A stretch of 64,000 bases of DNA from Beijerinckiaceae bacterium (GCA_947478405.1 CANJVX010000011.1:1-64000); one strand, 5' to 3'. Positions 17,154 through 26,731 are shown, counted from the stretch's first letter. Numbers and translations are program-made. Notes: generated by a model not told the origin, from the sequence alone.

Positions 17154-19178
17154 TTGTCCCAAGACGCGGCCAAGTCTTTTACTGATCATTCCCTGAATGA
17201 CGCGGTCGTACCACCCCCGCGCCACACGCGGTTTCTGATCCTTGTCATCTGCGCCATTTTTCTTCCCTTCGGCTTATTCGTCATCGGCGCCAGCAACGCT
17301 TGGATGGCCACGGATGAAGAAGCTATGGTGACGATGGAGCGCGTGTCCTCGCTCCTTCATGAACATGCTGTGCGCAGCTTTGAAACGCATGAAGCTATGA
17401 TCATGGCGCTCGACCAGCGCTTGTCGGGGCTTGATCGTGCCGGAATTCGCACCCAAACCGACGATCTCGGCTCCTTTGTTGCGGCCCTGCGTCATTCTTC
17501 GCCCGCCGTTGCAGGGCTTGCGCTGGTTCACCCGCCGGGTCAGCTCGTTCTTTCAAGCCAGTCCATCTCGATCGATACAAAACGGCTGGTCGATCCTGGT
17601 GCGATCAAGAGCCTGCGCGATCAAAATCGCCGCATCGCTGTCAGCCGTGCCTCGGAGCCTGATGAACAAGGTGCCAGTCAATTCGTGCTCGCCCGCCGCC
17701 TGCTGCTGCGCGGCAATGAAGAAAGCCTGATTCTTTCCACCTTCGATACCAGCTTTTTTACAAGCTTCTACGATCCGCTCCGGCGCGATGCCGGCGACCT
17801 GATTGCATTGGTGCGTGATGATGGATCGGTGTTGGCGCGCACCCATCCCCCTGCAACCGAAACGGCTAAAGAGGCTGAAGAACCTGCAAGAATTCTGAAA
17901 AAAGCCAATCTGCAAAATTCAACCCTGCGAGAGAACGGCGCGCGATTGAAACCCTCGATGGCCTATGTCGTTCGCCAAGTCGGCGACTACCCGGTATATC
18001 TAGTTTTGCGCCGGCCACTGTCTGAACTCGTCACCTTGTGGATCTGGCGCGTTCTTCCCTATGCACTTTTGTGCTTCTCCAGCATTGCCTTCATGTGTTT
18101 GTTGATCTGGCGCACGGCAACGGCGACGCAGCGCGAACAGCGCGCCTATGCCAAGCTCGCGGTGGAAGCGACCGAACATGCCGCCGTCACCAAGGCCAAT
18201 CTGCGCATGCGCCGCTTAATGGAGGCCAATGTCTTTGGTGTCATCACCTGCAGCGAAGACCGGATTGTAGAAGCCAATGATGCCTTTCTCGAATTGGTGG
18301 GCCTGACGCGCGGCCAGTTTCTCAAGACAGGCTTCAACTGGCTTGGCAAGGATGGTATTGAGCTGGTGCGGGACAGGCGCGTGACCGGAGTGCTGCGCAA
18401 ACGTGGCACCTGTCCGCCGCTTGAGACAGAAATCCGTCTAGACGACAATAAAACCGTGCCCGTCCTGATCGGCGCTACGCTTTATGAAACCAATCCTTTT
18501 ACGTGGACTTGCTTCGTCCTTGATCTCACTGAAAGACGCGAGCGCGAGGCGCAGCAGATTTTCGTCATGCGGGAACTGAACCACCGCACCAAAAACCTGC
18601 TCACCGTGATCCGGTCCATCGCCGGACAGCTCGCGCGCACCGGCAAAGATCTCGACGATTTCAAAGACCGTTTCAACAATCGCCTCGCCGCGCTGGCCTC
18701 TGCCCATGATGCGCTGGTGGAAAGCAATTGGGTCGGCGCCTCACTGGCCGATCTTGTCCATTCGCAATTCAGCCAGTTCCAGGATCTGTCTGGCGGGCAG
18801 ATTGTCGCCACCGGACCGCCGATGAAATTGTCACCCCGCGCGGCGCAAGCCATTGGCATGGGCCTTTATGAACTCATGACCAATGCTGTGAAATACGGGG
18901 CCCTATCGTCGCCCGATGGGCGCATCCTCGTGACATGGGACGTCCCCGACGCCGGCGAGCCACGGCTCTTCCATATGGAATGGCGTGAGCATGGTGGCCC
19001 AACCGTCTCCGCGCCACGCCATCGCGGCTTTGGTCATATTGTCATCGCCGACATGACGGCGCGCTCACTCTTCGGCGACGTGGATTATCGATTTGAAAGC
19101 GACGGCGTCGTCTGGAAAATCATTGCCCCGCTTGAAAATGTACGCGAGGTCGACGCTTCAGAATCCCAAGCTGCCTGA
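17154..19178 (+). CDS. HWE-family sensor histidine kinase
   Basis: Membrane sensor kinase of about 674 residues. In order it has a first membrane helix (LILVICAIFLPFGLFVIG), a periplasmic Cache-like region of about 220 residues, a second helix (LPYALLCFSSIAFMCLLIW), a PAS domain, and an HWE kinase core. The phosphoacceptor is His in RELNHRTKNLLTVIRS. The N-box is GLYELMTNAVKYGAL and the W-x-E motif is MEWREHGGP. HWE kinases often feed the general stress response, but no response regulator or PhyR/NepR gene is adjacent. No ATG is available near the start. The TTG at 17154 has GGAG 9 bases upstream; the track's TTG at 17145 abuts it. Confidence 0.88.
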   Translation: MSQDAAKSFTDHSLNDAVVPPPRHTRFLILVICAIFLPFGLFVIGASNAWMATDEEAMVTMERVSSLLHEHAVRSFETHEAMIMALDQRLSGLDRAGIRTQTDDLGSFVAALRHSSPAVAGLALVHPPGQLVLSSQSISIDTKRLVDPGAIKSLRDQNRRIAVSRASEPDEQGASQFVLARRLLLRGNEESLILSTFDTSFFTSFYDPLRRDAGDLIALVRDDGSVLARTHPPATETAKEAEEPARILKKANLQNSTLRENGARLKPSMAYVVRQVGDYPVYLVLRRPLSELVTLWIWRVLPYALLCFSSIAFMCLLIWRTATATQREQRAYAKLAVEATEHAAVTKANLRMRRLMEANVFGVITCSEDRIVEANDAFLELVGLTRGQFLKTGFNWLGKDGIELVRDRRVTGVLRKRGTCPPLETEIRLDDNKTVPVLIGATLYETNPFTWTCFVLDLTERREREAQQIFVMRELNHRTKNLLTVIRSIAGQLARTGKDLDDFKDRFNNRLAALASAHDALVESNWVGASLADLVHSQFSQFQDLSGGQIVATGPPMKLSPRAAQAIGMGLYELMTNAVKYGALSSPDGRILVTWDVPDAGEPRLFHMEWREHGGPTVSAPRHRGFGHIVIADMTARSLFGDVDYRFESDGVVWKIIAPLENVREVDASESQAA

Positions 19179-19269
19179 TCTTTTTGGCGCCTGAAGGACC
19201 CGGCCGAACGGCACGCGCAAATCCGTGAACGAAGCACTATCCGTTCATACGATCAAAATTGAAGGAAAG

Positions 19270-19345
19270 TGGCTCCCCGAGCAGGGCTCGAACCTGCGAC
19301 AATTCGATTAACAGTCGAATGCTCTACCAGCTGAGCTATCGGGGA
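19270..19345 (-). tRNA. tRNA-Asn (anticodon GTT)
   Basis: The minus strand gives TCCCCGATAGCTCAGCTGG..., folding into a full cloverleaf with acceptor stem TCCCCGA/TCGGGGA and anticodon loop CTGTTAA (GTT). The T-loop is GCAGGTTCGAGCCCTGC and the CCA end is encoded. Length 76. Confidence 0.97.
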
Positions 19346-19536
19346 CCGTGTCGCGCTGCGACGGGGTGGCGTATAGCAAGCGGGTCCGGCTTTGCAAAGC
19401 GCAAAAAGCTCAAGAGGTCGACTTTCTGGGAACACAGGATAAATTTCGCCGTGTCGGACGGCTATGTCCTTGCCGCAATCCCCTGCCCTTGCTAAGACCC
19501 CCCGAGCCTGCGGCACTCCCCGCAGGCATAGCTTGA

Positions 19537-19610
19537 GGCCTCGTGGCGGAGTGGCTACGCAGAGGACTGCAAATCCTTGCACCCCGGTTCGATTCCGGGC
19601 GAGGCCTCCA
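19537..19610 (+). tRNA. tRNA-Cys (anticodon GCA)
   Basis: GGCCTCGTGGCGGAGTGGCT... folds with acceptor stem GGCCTCG/CGAGGCC, anticodon loop CTGCAAA (GCA), T-arm CCCGGTTCGATTCCGGG and encoded CCA. Length 74. A GCCTGCG/CGCAGGC hairpin (19506-19527) lies just upstream. Confidence 0.97.
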
Positions 19611-19750
19611 ATTCTCCTCCCAGCGCATGCAATCGTAACAGCCGCCACATCTTAACCATGGCCGCCCGAAGACCGCCCAACGGCACTGACTCAATCCACC
19701 GGTGCTTCCCAAACGTAGCTCTGAGGACCACCGAGGACAAAAGCTTCAGA

Positions 19751-21223
19751 ATGCCGCCGATCCCTTCCCGTCCCGCCATCGTCTGGTTCCGAGACGACCT
19801 GCGCCTATCCGACCATCCCGCTCTGCAGGCTGCCCGAGAAAGCGCCAGCCCCCTCATCTGCATCTATATTCTGGACGAGGAGAGCCCCGGCATCCGTTCC
19901 TTGGGCGGCGCTTCGCACTGGTGGCTGTACCAGTCACTCAACTCCCTCTCGGCCGCGCTGGAGAAGACCGGCGCCCGGCTTGACATCCTGAAAGGGGCAG
20001 CCAAGCCTATCGTGACCGATCTGGCGCGCGCCGCCGATGCCAGCGCCATTTATTGGACACGTCGCTATGGCCAAGCCGAAATTGCTGTGGATCGCGAAAT
20101 CAAGGCGGCCCTGTCGGACGACGGCCTGACTGTCAAAAGTTTCAACGGCCAACTTTTGCACGAGCCCTGGGATGTGCAGACCAAGGGCGGTGATTTCTTC
20201 AAAGTCTATTCGCCTTTCTGGCGCGCAGCTCTGGCAAAGGGCGAGCCCGATGGCCCGCTACCACGCCCGACAAAGCTGAAAAGCGCCAACTGGCCGGCCA
20301 AGGCCCCAAAACGCGTCGCCCTCGACAGGCTTGGCCTCCTGCCCAAAAAACCTGATTGGACGGGCGGCCTGCGCGACACATGGAACCCGGGTGAAAAAGG
20401 TGCGCAGGAACGACTGTCCTCCTTTCTCGAAACACGCGCCAAAAATTATGCGACCCTGCGTGATCGACCCGATCAACCCGGCACATCCAATCTCTCGCCG
20501 CACTTGCGCTTTGGTGAAATCTCACCCCGTCAGGTCTGGCATGCCACACGCCATGCGCAGGCCTCAGGTGGCGTGCCCGCACGCGATGCCGACAAATTTC
20601 TGGCCGAAATAGGCTGGCGCGAATTTGCCTATCACCTGCTCTATCATTTTCCGGACTTGGGCACGAAAAACTTCCAAGCAAAGTTCAATGCCTTCCCCTG
20701 GAACGATCTAAAATCTACTGAGCTAAAAGCCTGGCAGCGCGGGCAGACAGGCTATCCGATTGTCGACGCCGGCATGCGCGAACTCTGGCACACCGGCACG
20801 ATGCACAATCGCGTGCGCATGATTGCCGCCTCGTTCCTTGTGAAAGATTTGCTCGGCGATTGGCGTCTGGGCGAAGACTGGTTTTGGGATACACTCTGCG
20901 ATGCATGCCCCGCTAATAATACGGCGAGCTGGCAATGGGTGGCGGGATCGGGTGCGGATGCAGCGCCCTATTTCCGCATTTTCAATCCCACATTGCAGTC
21001 CCAAAAATTCGATCCTGACGCTGCTTATGTGCGCCGCTGGGTACCCGAACTGGCAAAGCTGCCGGACAACTGGATTCACGAACCTTGGAACGCGCCTGAT
21101 CCCGCGCTAAAAAGCGTAGGTATTGTTCTGGGCAAAACCTATCCCAAGCCGATGGTCGATCATGCGCGCGCACGCGACCGTGCACTTGCCGCCCTCGCTT
21201 CCACCAAAACAGATATGGCCTGA
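19751..21223 (+). CDS. phrB: Deoxyribodipyrimidine photolyase (class I)
   Basis: Light-driven DNA repair enzyme of 490 residues that splits UV-induced pyrimidine dimers using FADH. The N-terminal antenna domain is recognisable in IVWFRDDLRLSDHPAL. The FAD-binding domain shows TGYPIVDAGMRELWHTG, MHNRVRMIAASFLVKDLLGDW and ACPANNTASWQWVAGSGAD. The ATG at 19751 is chosen because longer starts run into tRNA-Cys. It is followed at once by the FAD oxidoreductase gene, so it leads a stress/lipid operon. In several alphaproteobacteria photolyase genes belong to the RpoE-ChrR singlet-oxygen regulon. Confidence 0.95.
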   Translation: MPPIPSRPAIVWFRDDLRLSDHPALQAARESASPLICIYILDEESPGIRSLGGASHWWLYQSLNSLSAALEKTGARLDILKGAAKPIVTDLARAADASAIYWTRRYGQAEIAVDREIKAALSDDGLTVKSFNGQLLHEPWDVQTKGGDFFKVYSPFWRAALAKGEPDGPLPRPTKLKSANWPAKAPKRVALDRLGLLPKKPDWTGGLRDTWNPGEKGAQERLSSFLETRAKNYATLRDRPDQPGTSNLSPHLRFGEISPRQVWHATRHAQASGGVPARDADKFLAEIGWREFAYHLLYHFPDLGTKNFQAKFNAFPWNDLKSTELKAWQRGQTGYPIVDAGMRELWHTGTMHNRVRMIAASFLVKDLLGDWRLGEDWFWDTLCDACPANNTASWQWVAGSGADAAPYFRIFNPTLQSQKFDPDAAYVRRWVPELAKLPDNWIHEPWNAPDPALKSVGIVLGKTYPKPMVDHARARDRALAALASTKTDMA

Positions 21224-21224
21224 T

Positions 21225-22577
21225 ATGAAAATCGCCGTCGTCGGCACAGGAATTACCGGACATGCGGCAGCCCTTGCGCTGTCGCAACACGCCCATGGCC
21301 ATGACATCGTGCTCTATGAGCGCGAGCCTCGGGCGGGCGGCCACACGGCCACAGTCGATATTGATTATGACGGCACGCCGATTGCGGTTGATACCGGCTT
21401 TATCGTCTACAACGAGAAGAATTATCCCAATCTCACAGCTATGTTCGATTACCTGCAGGTTCAGACGCAGGCGTCTGACATGAGCTTCTCGGTGTCAGCA
21501 GATCGCGGCGCCTTTGAATGGTGCGGACAGGATGGCAAAGGCGTTTTGAACGCCCTCTTTGCCCAGCGCAGAAACATCTTATCCCCATCATTCCTCGCGC
21601 TGCTCCTTGAAATCGGCCGGTTCCAGAAACAGGCCATCAGAGACGCGCGCGCCGCCGCGATTGGCGAGGGCACGCTGGCAGATTACCTCGCACGAAATGG
21701 GTATTCGCAGCGCCTGTGCCGCGATTATCTCGTGCCGATGGGGGCGGCCATCTGGTCGACAAGCCCGCGCGAAATGTTGAATTTCCCGGCTACCAGCTTC
21801 ATCGAGTTTTTCGACAATCATTGCTTATTGCAGTGGGACCGACCGCGCTGGCGAACCGTTACCGGCGGTAGTCGCGAATATTTGCGCAAATTAGCCAATC
21901 TCTTTGGCGATCGATTGCGCCTCAATTGCGCAGCGATTGCAATCACGCGCGATGCCGACCGTGTGACGATCCGCGATGCGCGCGGCGGTGTTGAGACATT
22001 TGATCAAGTCATCATGACCGCACATGCACCCGATTCCCTGAAAGCGTTGGCTGATTCGGACGAAAACGAGCAAGCCATTCTGGGCGCATGCCGCTATGCG
22101 CCCAATGATGTCTGGCTGCATCGCGACACTGCACTCATGCCAAAGCGCCAAGCGGCCTGGGCCGCATGGAATTTCCTGCGCGAAGGGAATGTGGATGACC
22201 GCGCCTGTGCCGTCACCTATTGGATGAACAAGCTGCAGGGCATTGATCCGGCCAAACCGCTGTTTGTCACGCTCAACCCGCCCTTTGCGCCCAAGCCCGA
22301 ACTCACCTTCGCTCAGTTCAATTATCAGCATCCGCAATTTGATACGGCCGCGCTTGCAGCACGCAAGCGCCTGAATGACATTCAGGGCGTACGCCGCACA
22401 TGGTTCGCGGGCGCTTGGACGGGTCATGGCTTCCATGAAGATGGATTGCTATCGGGCATTTCGGTGGCCGCACGCCTTGGCTGTCCGGCGCCTTGGGCCC
22501 ATATGCGCGAAACGGACCCCCTGCCGATTTCGACCCTGCCGGTCGAAGCCGACAAGAAAGTGGAACTCGTTTTATGA
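21225..22577 (+). CDS. FAD/NAD(P)-binding oxidoreductase, COG2907 type
   Basis: Flavin oxidoreductase of about 450 residues in the amine oxidase/desaturase superfamily. The N-terminal dinucleotide motif is KIAVVGTGITGHAAALALSQ. Further conserved blocks include PRAGGHTATVDIDYDG, VDTGFIVYNEKNYPNL and the C-terminal GAWTGHGFHEDGLLSG. COG2907 proteins are regularly found with DUF1365 and a Cfa-like methyltransferase, as here, and a role in fatty-acid modification is suspected from that context. The true start is the ATG at 21225, one base after the photolyase stop. The track extension is an artefact. The gene overlaps the next by 4 bases (ATGA). Confidence 0.9.
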   Translation: MKIAVVGTGITGHAAALALSQHAHGHDIVLYEREPRAGGHTATVDIDYDGTPIAVDTGFIVYNEKNYPNLTAMFDYLQVQTQASDMSFSVSADRGAFEWCGQDGKGVLNALFAQRRNILSPSFLALLLEIGRFQKQAIRDARAAAIGEGTLADYLARNGYSQRLCRDYLVPMGAAIWSTSPREMLNFPATSFIEFFDNHCLLQWDRPRWRTVTGGSREYLRKLANLFGDRLRLNCAAIAITRDADRVTIRDARGGVETFDQVIMTAHAPDSLKALADSDENEQAILGACRYAPNDVWLHRDTALMPKRQAAWAAWNFLREGNVDDRACAVTYWMNKLQGIDPAKPLFVTLNPPFAPKPELTFAQFNYQHPQFDTAALAARKRLNDIQGVRRTWFAGAWTGHGFHEDGLLSGISVAARLGCPAPWAHMRETDPLPISTLPVEADKKVELVL

Positions 22578-23404
22578 GCGAAACCCGCTTTATGCCGCCG
22601 GACTCCTGCCTTTCGATTTATCGCGGGCCGGTGATGCATGCGCGCATGAAGCCGGTGACGCATCGTTTCACCTATGACGTCTTCTCGACCCTGATTGATC
22701 TCGACCGGTTAACGGAGCTGAAGTCCCTCTCGCCGATCTTTTCAGTCGGGCGGTTCAATCTTCTGTCATTTTCGCCCGAAGATCATGGTCCGCGCGACGG
22801 GTCCGACCTGCGGGCCTATGTCGATGGGGCGTTGGGCAAGGCTGGGATTGAGATACCGGCCGGGCGGGTGCTGCTTTTGTGCTATCCGCGCGTATTGGGT
22901 TTCACCTTCAACCCGCTGTCGGTCTATTATTGTTACAATGCGCAAGGCGCGCTGGCCGCTCTGGTTTATGAGGTACGCAATACATTTGGCGAAGCCCATA
23001 CCTATGTCGCTCCGATCTCACCGGGCGAGGCCACGGGCCACGAAGTGCGCCAGGAACGCGACAAGATCTTCTACGTCTCGCCCTTCCTCGACATGTCGAT
23101 GCGCTATCATTTCCGCTTGCAACCCCCCGGCGAGACTCTGAAGCTGCGAATTCTGGAGACCGACGCACAGGGCCCGATCCTGGCGGCCACTTTTAATGGC
23201 ACACGCGAGGAGGCCAATACCGTCAGCCTGCTTGCGAACTTCTTGCATATCCCCCTGATGACCTTCAAGATTGTTGCAGCTATTCATTGGGAAGCGTTGC
23301 GCCTTTATATCAAAGGCCTGCGCATCCGCCCCCGCCCCGTCCCGCCAGCGCCGCTGAGCTATCGTGGACAAAACACCAACGCGCTTCCGGATGCACGCCC
23401 TTGA
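22574..23404 (+). CDS. DUF1365 domain-containing protein
   Basis: Protein of about 276 residues in the DUF1365 family, which has no established activity. Conserved pieces are IYRGPVMHARMKPVTHRFTY at the start, YPRVLGFTFNPLSVYYCYN in the middle (GFTFNPLSVYYCY is the family signature) and KIFYVSPFLDMSMRYHFRL. The start overlaps the preceding stop (ATGA), so translation is coupled. Its constant partners, COG2907 oxidoreductase and a Cfa-like methyltransferase, are both here, pointing to membrane fatty-acid modification. A part in furan fatty-acid formation is a reasonable inference, not shown. Confidence 0.88.
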   Translation: MSETRFMPPDSCLSIYRGPVMHARMKPVTHRFTYDVFSTLIDLDRLTELKSLSPIFSVGRFNLLSFSPEDHGPRDGSDLRAYVDGALGKAGIEIPAGRVLLLCYPRVLGFTFNPLSVYYCYNAQGALAALVYEVRNTFGEAHTYVAPISPGEATGHEVRQERDKIFYVSPFLDMSMRYHFRLQPPGETLKLRILETDAQGPILAATFNGTREEANTVSLLANFLHIPLMTFKIVAAIHWEALRLYIKGLRIRPRPVPPAPLSYRGQNTNALPDARP

Positions 23405-23409
23405 ACATC

Positions 23410-24657
23410 ATGACGAGCACCCAGTCCTTTCCGCATGATCATATCATCGTCACCAAGGACAACGTCGCCAGCCTCGCGCAGCCCTATCCTTTCGCAGTTC
23501 GTCGCGCGTTATCTTTTGCGCTCATGCTGGAGCGTGGCCGCCTTGATGTCCAAATGCCCGATGGCCGCACCCTCGTCTTCCAAGGCTCGGAGATTGGACC
23601 CAACGCGCAGATGATCGTGCATGATCTCGCCTTTGCCTCTTCGCTTGCTACTGCAGGTGAGGTCGGCATTGCAGAAGCCTTTCTGAAGGGCCATTGGGAG
23701 AGCCCCAATCTCACGCACTTTCTGGAATTGTTCTGCGTGAACCAACCCGTCATCCGTAAATTGCTCGAGGGAAAGCCGCTGGTTCGGCTCATCCAGCGCG
23801 TGATGCATTGGCGAAACCGCAACACCAAGTCCGGATCTTTGCGCAACATTCACGCGCATTACGATCTGGGGAATCAATTCTATTCCGCTTGGCTCGACGG
23901 CACGATGACCTATTCTTCCGCGCTGTTCACCGGTGCGGGACAAGACCTTGCTGAAGCGCAGCGTGAAAAATATGCCGCTCTTGCCCGCGATATTGATCTG
24001 CAGCCGGGCCAGCATGTTTTGGAAATCGGCTGCGGCTGGGGTGGCTTTGCTGAATATGCGGCGGGAGAAATCGGCGCGCGCGTGACTGGCCTGACAATCT
24101 CCAAAGAACAATTTGATTTCGCCACCGAGCGCATGCGCAAGGCGGGTCTGCAAGACCGCGTCGAAATCAAAATGCAAGATTATCGCGACGAAAAAGGCAC
24201 GTTTGATCGCATCGCCTCCATCGAAATGTTTGAGGCGGTGGGAGAAGAATATTGGCCGATTTATTTCCGGCAATTGCGCGATCGCCTGAAAACAGGCGGC
24301 AAAGCGGGATTGCAGGTCATCACCATTCAGGATGAAATCTTCCCCCATTATCGGGGCGAGATCGATTTCATTCGCCGCTATATTTTCCCCGGTGGCATGT
24401 TGCCTACGCCCACCATCATGCGCGACATGGGCGACCGGCACGGGCTTGCGCTGTCTGCCGAACGCATTTTCGGCCTTGATTATGCGCAGACGCTTGCTCA
24501 TTGGCGCGACAGCTTCCGTAAGGCCTGGCCGCAACTGACTCCACTCGGTTTTGATGAGCATTTCCGTCGGATGTGGGAATATTACCTCGCCTATTGCGAA
24601 GCCGGTTTCCGCGCCGGCACCATCGACGTGCGGCAAATGGTTTTTGCAAAGGATTGA
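23410..24657 (+). CDS. Cyclopropane-fatty-acid-synthase-like phospholipid methyltransferase
   Basis: SAM-dependent enzyme of about 415 residues of the Cfa family, acting on unsaturated acyl chains of membrane phospholipids. Motif I is VLEIGCGWGGFAEYAAGEIG, and HAHYDLGNQFYSAWLDGTMTYS is the family signature. In E. coli Cfa the segments FEHVG and LLHTIG are conserved; here they read FEAVG and LQVITIQ, so the bicarbonate-contacting histidine appears to be missing. That pattern fits a methylase making branched acyl chains (UfaM-like, furan fatty acid route) better than a classic cyclopropane synthase. The start ATG at 23410 is 6 bases after the DUF1365 stop. Name left open for this reason. Confidence 0.88.
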   Translation: MTSTQSFPHDHIIVTKDNVASLAQPYPFAVRRALSFALMLERGRLDVQMPDGRTLVFQGSEIGPNAQMIVHDLAFASSLATAGEVGIAEAFLKGHWESPNLTHFLELFCVNQPVIRKLLEGKPLVRLIQRVMHWRNRNTKSGSLRNIHAHYDLGNQFYSAWLDGTMTYSSALFTGAGQDLAEAQREKYAALARDIDLQPGQHVLEIGCGWGGFAEYAAGEIGARVTGLTISKEQFDFATERMRKAGLQDRVEIKMQDYRDEKGTFDRIASIEMFEAVGEEYWPIYFRQLRDRLKTGGKAGLQVITIQDEIFPHYRGEIDFIRRYIFPGGMLPTPTIMRDMGDRHGLALSAERIFGLDYAQTLAHWRDSFRKAWPQLTPLGFDEHFRRMWEYYLAYCEAGFRAGTIDVRQMVFAKD

Positions 24658-24658
24658 C

Positions 24659-25984
24659 ATGAGCAAGGCGACGCGCGCCACATTGGCAGCCTATGCATTG
24701 CCAGCGGTTCCGCTCGCCATTCTCACCTTGCCCCTCTATGTGCTCGTACCAGCATTCTATGCCCGCGAGCTAATGCTTCCTATTGCGGCCGTTGGCTCGG
24801 CGCTTCTCATCGTACGCATCATTGATGCACTGGCGGATCCGCTGGTCGGCCTCTTTGCTGATCGCTGGCGACCAGAGTTTGGCCGCCGCCGTGCTTGGCT
24901 GGCGCGTGCCTGCATTCCCACCGCGCTTTGCACTTACATGCTCTTTGTTCCCGCCGCGGGTGCGGGTCTCGCCTATCTGATCTTCTGGGGCATGGCCCTA
25001 TCAGTGGCCTGGACTGCAGCCATTGTCCCCTACACAGCTTGGGGAGCAGAACTCCTTCCCGATTATGCCGGACGCGTGCGCATTGCGGCTTGGCGCGAAA
25101 TGTTCGCGCTCATCGGCACATTGCTCGCCCTCTTCGCCCAAGCGCTCGTGCCGATGGCTGGATATACGGGCGATGGGGCTGTGCTGATGGCGCTCGCCCT
25201 GTTCATCCTGATCGCTTTGCCGCTGACGAGCCTCATCTGCGTGCGCTTTGTGGATGAGCCTGTTGACCTGTCACAGCGCAGCCTCTCCATGTTCGAGGGC
25301 TTGGGCTTCATGCGCGCCAACAAACCCTTCTTGCAGCTCATCGCGGCCTTTCTCGTCAATGGCTTTGCCAATGGCCTGCCAGCGACGCTTTTTCTGTTTT
25401 ATGTCGGCGAAAAATTGAGTGCGCCTGATGCCGCGGGCCCGCTTCTCGTTCTCTATTTTCTCTGCGGTATTGCCGGGGTGCCCTTCTGGCTCTGGCTCGC
25501 GCGCCGCACCTCTAAACATGTCGCGTGGTGCATGGGCATGTTGCTCGCATGTGTGTGTTTTACACCCGCCCCTTTTCTGGGCGAAGGCGATCTAACCCTC
25601 TTCGCAGGCATATGCATCGGCACTGGATTGGCGCTTGGAGCCGATCTCGTTCTGCCGCCCGCTATTCAGGCGGATGCGATTGATGTCGACACTGCTGCAT
25701 CAGGCGAACAACGCTCAGGCCTCTACTTCGCCGCCTGGGGGCTCGCCACCAAACTCGCTTTGGCTTTGGCGGTGGGGTTTGCTTTTCCAGTGCTGGGCGC
25801 AGCCGGCTTTGATCCGGCGGCAAATCTACGCGAAAGCAGCGGGCTAGCCATGCTGGGCTTTCTTTATGCGGGCCTGCCCATATTTTTGAAACTCATCGCC
25901 ATCGCGCTGATGTGGAGATTTCCCCTGGACCGCGATACGCAGACACAATTGCGCGCGACCATTGAAGGCAATAGAGCACGCTGA
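24659..25984 (+). CDS. MFS transporter, GPH (MelB-like) family
   Basis: Twelve-helix inner-membrane transporter of about 441 residues. The loop between helices 2 and 3, DALADPLVGLFADRWRPEFGRRRAWL, carries the DP-x3-G-x3-DR-(x)-GRRR signature of glycoside-pentoside-hexuronide symporters. The start is the ATG at 24659, one base after the Cfa-like stop. Its place at the end of the photolyase/lipid operon, and the similar transporter in the Rhodobacter RpoE regulon as I recall it, suggest that it moves a lipid-related or stress-related compound rather than a sugar. The substrate is unknown. Confidence 0.88.
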   Translation: MSKATRATLAAYALPAVPLAILTLPLYVLVPAFYARELMLPIAAVGSALLIVRIIDALADPLVGLFADRWRPEFGRRRAWLARACIPTALCTYMLFVPAAGAGLAYLIFWGMALSVAWTAAIVPYTAWGAELLPDYAGRVRIAAWREMFALIGTLLALFAQALVPMAGYTGDGAVLMALALFILIALPLTSLICVRFVDEPVDLSQRSLSMFEGLGFMRANKPFLQLIAAFLVNGFANGLPATLFLFYVGEKLSAPDAAGPLLVLYFLCGIAGVPFWLWLARRTSKHVAWCMGMLLACVCFTPAPFLGEGDLTLFAGICIGTGLALGADLVLPPAIQADAIDVDTAASGEQRSGLYFAAWGLATKLALALAVGFAFPVLGAAGFDPAANLRESSGLAMLGFLYAGLPIFLKLIAIALMWRFPLDRDTQTQLRATIEGNRAR

Positions 25985-25990
25985 AACACT

Positions 25991-26731
25991 TTACCGCCCG
26001 GTCGTTTTTCCCACCAGCCAAAAATAGGCTGAATAAGGCAGCATGTTGATGGCTTTCAGCATCCACGCCATGCGCTTGGGGAAAGCGATCTCAAAACCGC
26101 CATGTTCAAAACCGCGCAAGATACGGCGCCCTGCTTCCTCGACCGAAATCAGGAACGGCATAGGGAAATCATTCTTGTCGGTGAGCGGTGTTTTTACAAA
26201 GCCCGGGCAGACGATCTGGATAGTTATGCCCAATCTGTCGAGATCAAACTTCAAAGACTCACACATCGTAATCAATGCAGCTTTGGATGATGAATAAGCG
26301 ATGGAGCGAGGCAATCCGCCATAGCCTGCAACAGATGAATTGACCGCAATCTGTCCACGTCCACGCGCCTTCATCTTGCGCACCAATGGGCCAATCAGAT
26401 TAACAGTACCATCAACGTTGACAGCAAATGTTTTGCGAAACCCATCTCCGCCCAGATCGTCATCGCTGTCAGGAAAAAATGTGCCGACATTGAGAAAGGC
26501 AAGCGCAATCGGTCCAAGCTCAGCTTCAACCTCATCAACCAGCGCCTGCATGGCTGCGCGGTCTGTCACATCGCCGGGCTTGGGAATGATGATGCCGCCT
26601 GCAGAAGCCAGCTCATCAGCAAGTCTGGTGAGATCTTCCACGCGCCGCGCAACAGCGACCACGCGAAATCCTTTCACAGCAAGCTGGCGCGCGACTTCCG
26701 CACCAATGCCCGAACTGGCCCCTGTTACCAA
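25991..26731 (-). CDS. SDR-family oxidoreductase, start uncertain
   Basis: Short-chain dehydrogenase of about 246 residues or more. The cofactor motif is VTGASSGIGAEVARQLA. The catalytic set is Asn (FLNVG region), Ser (VNSSVAGYGG) and Tyr-x3-Lys in SIAYSSSKAALITM. The C-terminus has WMLKAINMLPYSAYFWL. The track start is a TTG placed inside the first beta strand. In-frame sequence continues upstream (YRARASDGLALVTGASS) to an ATT/CTG that overlaps the chrR stop, with no ATG or GTG, so the real start may be non-canonical and coupled to chrR. It is convergent with the MFS gene and probably co-transcribed with chrR. Confidence 0.85.
   Translation of the reverse strand: MVTGASSGIGAEVARQLAVKGFRVVAVARRVEDLTRLADELASAGGIIIPKPGDVTDRAAMQALVDEVEAELGPIALAFLNVGTFFPDSDDDLGGDGFRKTFAVNVDGTVNLIGPLVRKMKARGRGQIAVNSSVAGYGGLPRSIAYSSSKAALITMCESLKFDLDRLGITIQIVCPGFVKTPLTDKNDFPMPFLISVEEAGRRILRGFEHGGFEIAFPKRMAWMLKAINMLPYSAYFWLVGKTTGR

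Noticed and set aside
19611-19750. RpoE-type promoter before photolyase
   Set aside because: No TGATCC element; the nearest, CAATCC, lacks a fitting -10.
23509-24681. 390-aa minus-strand ORF
   Set aside because: Antisense to the Cfa-like methyltransferase, which has clear motifs.
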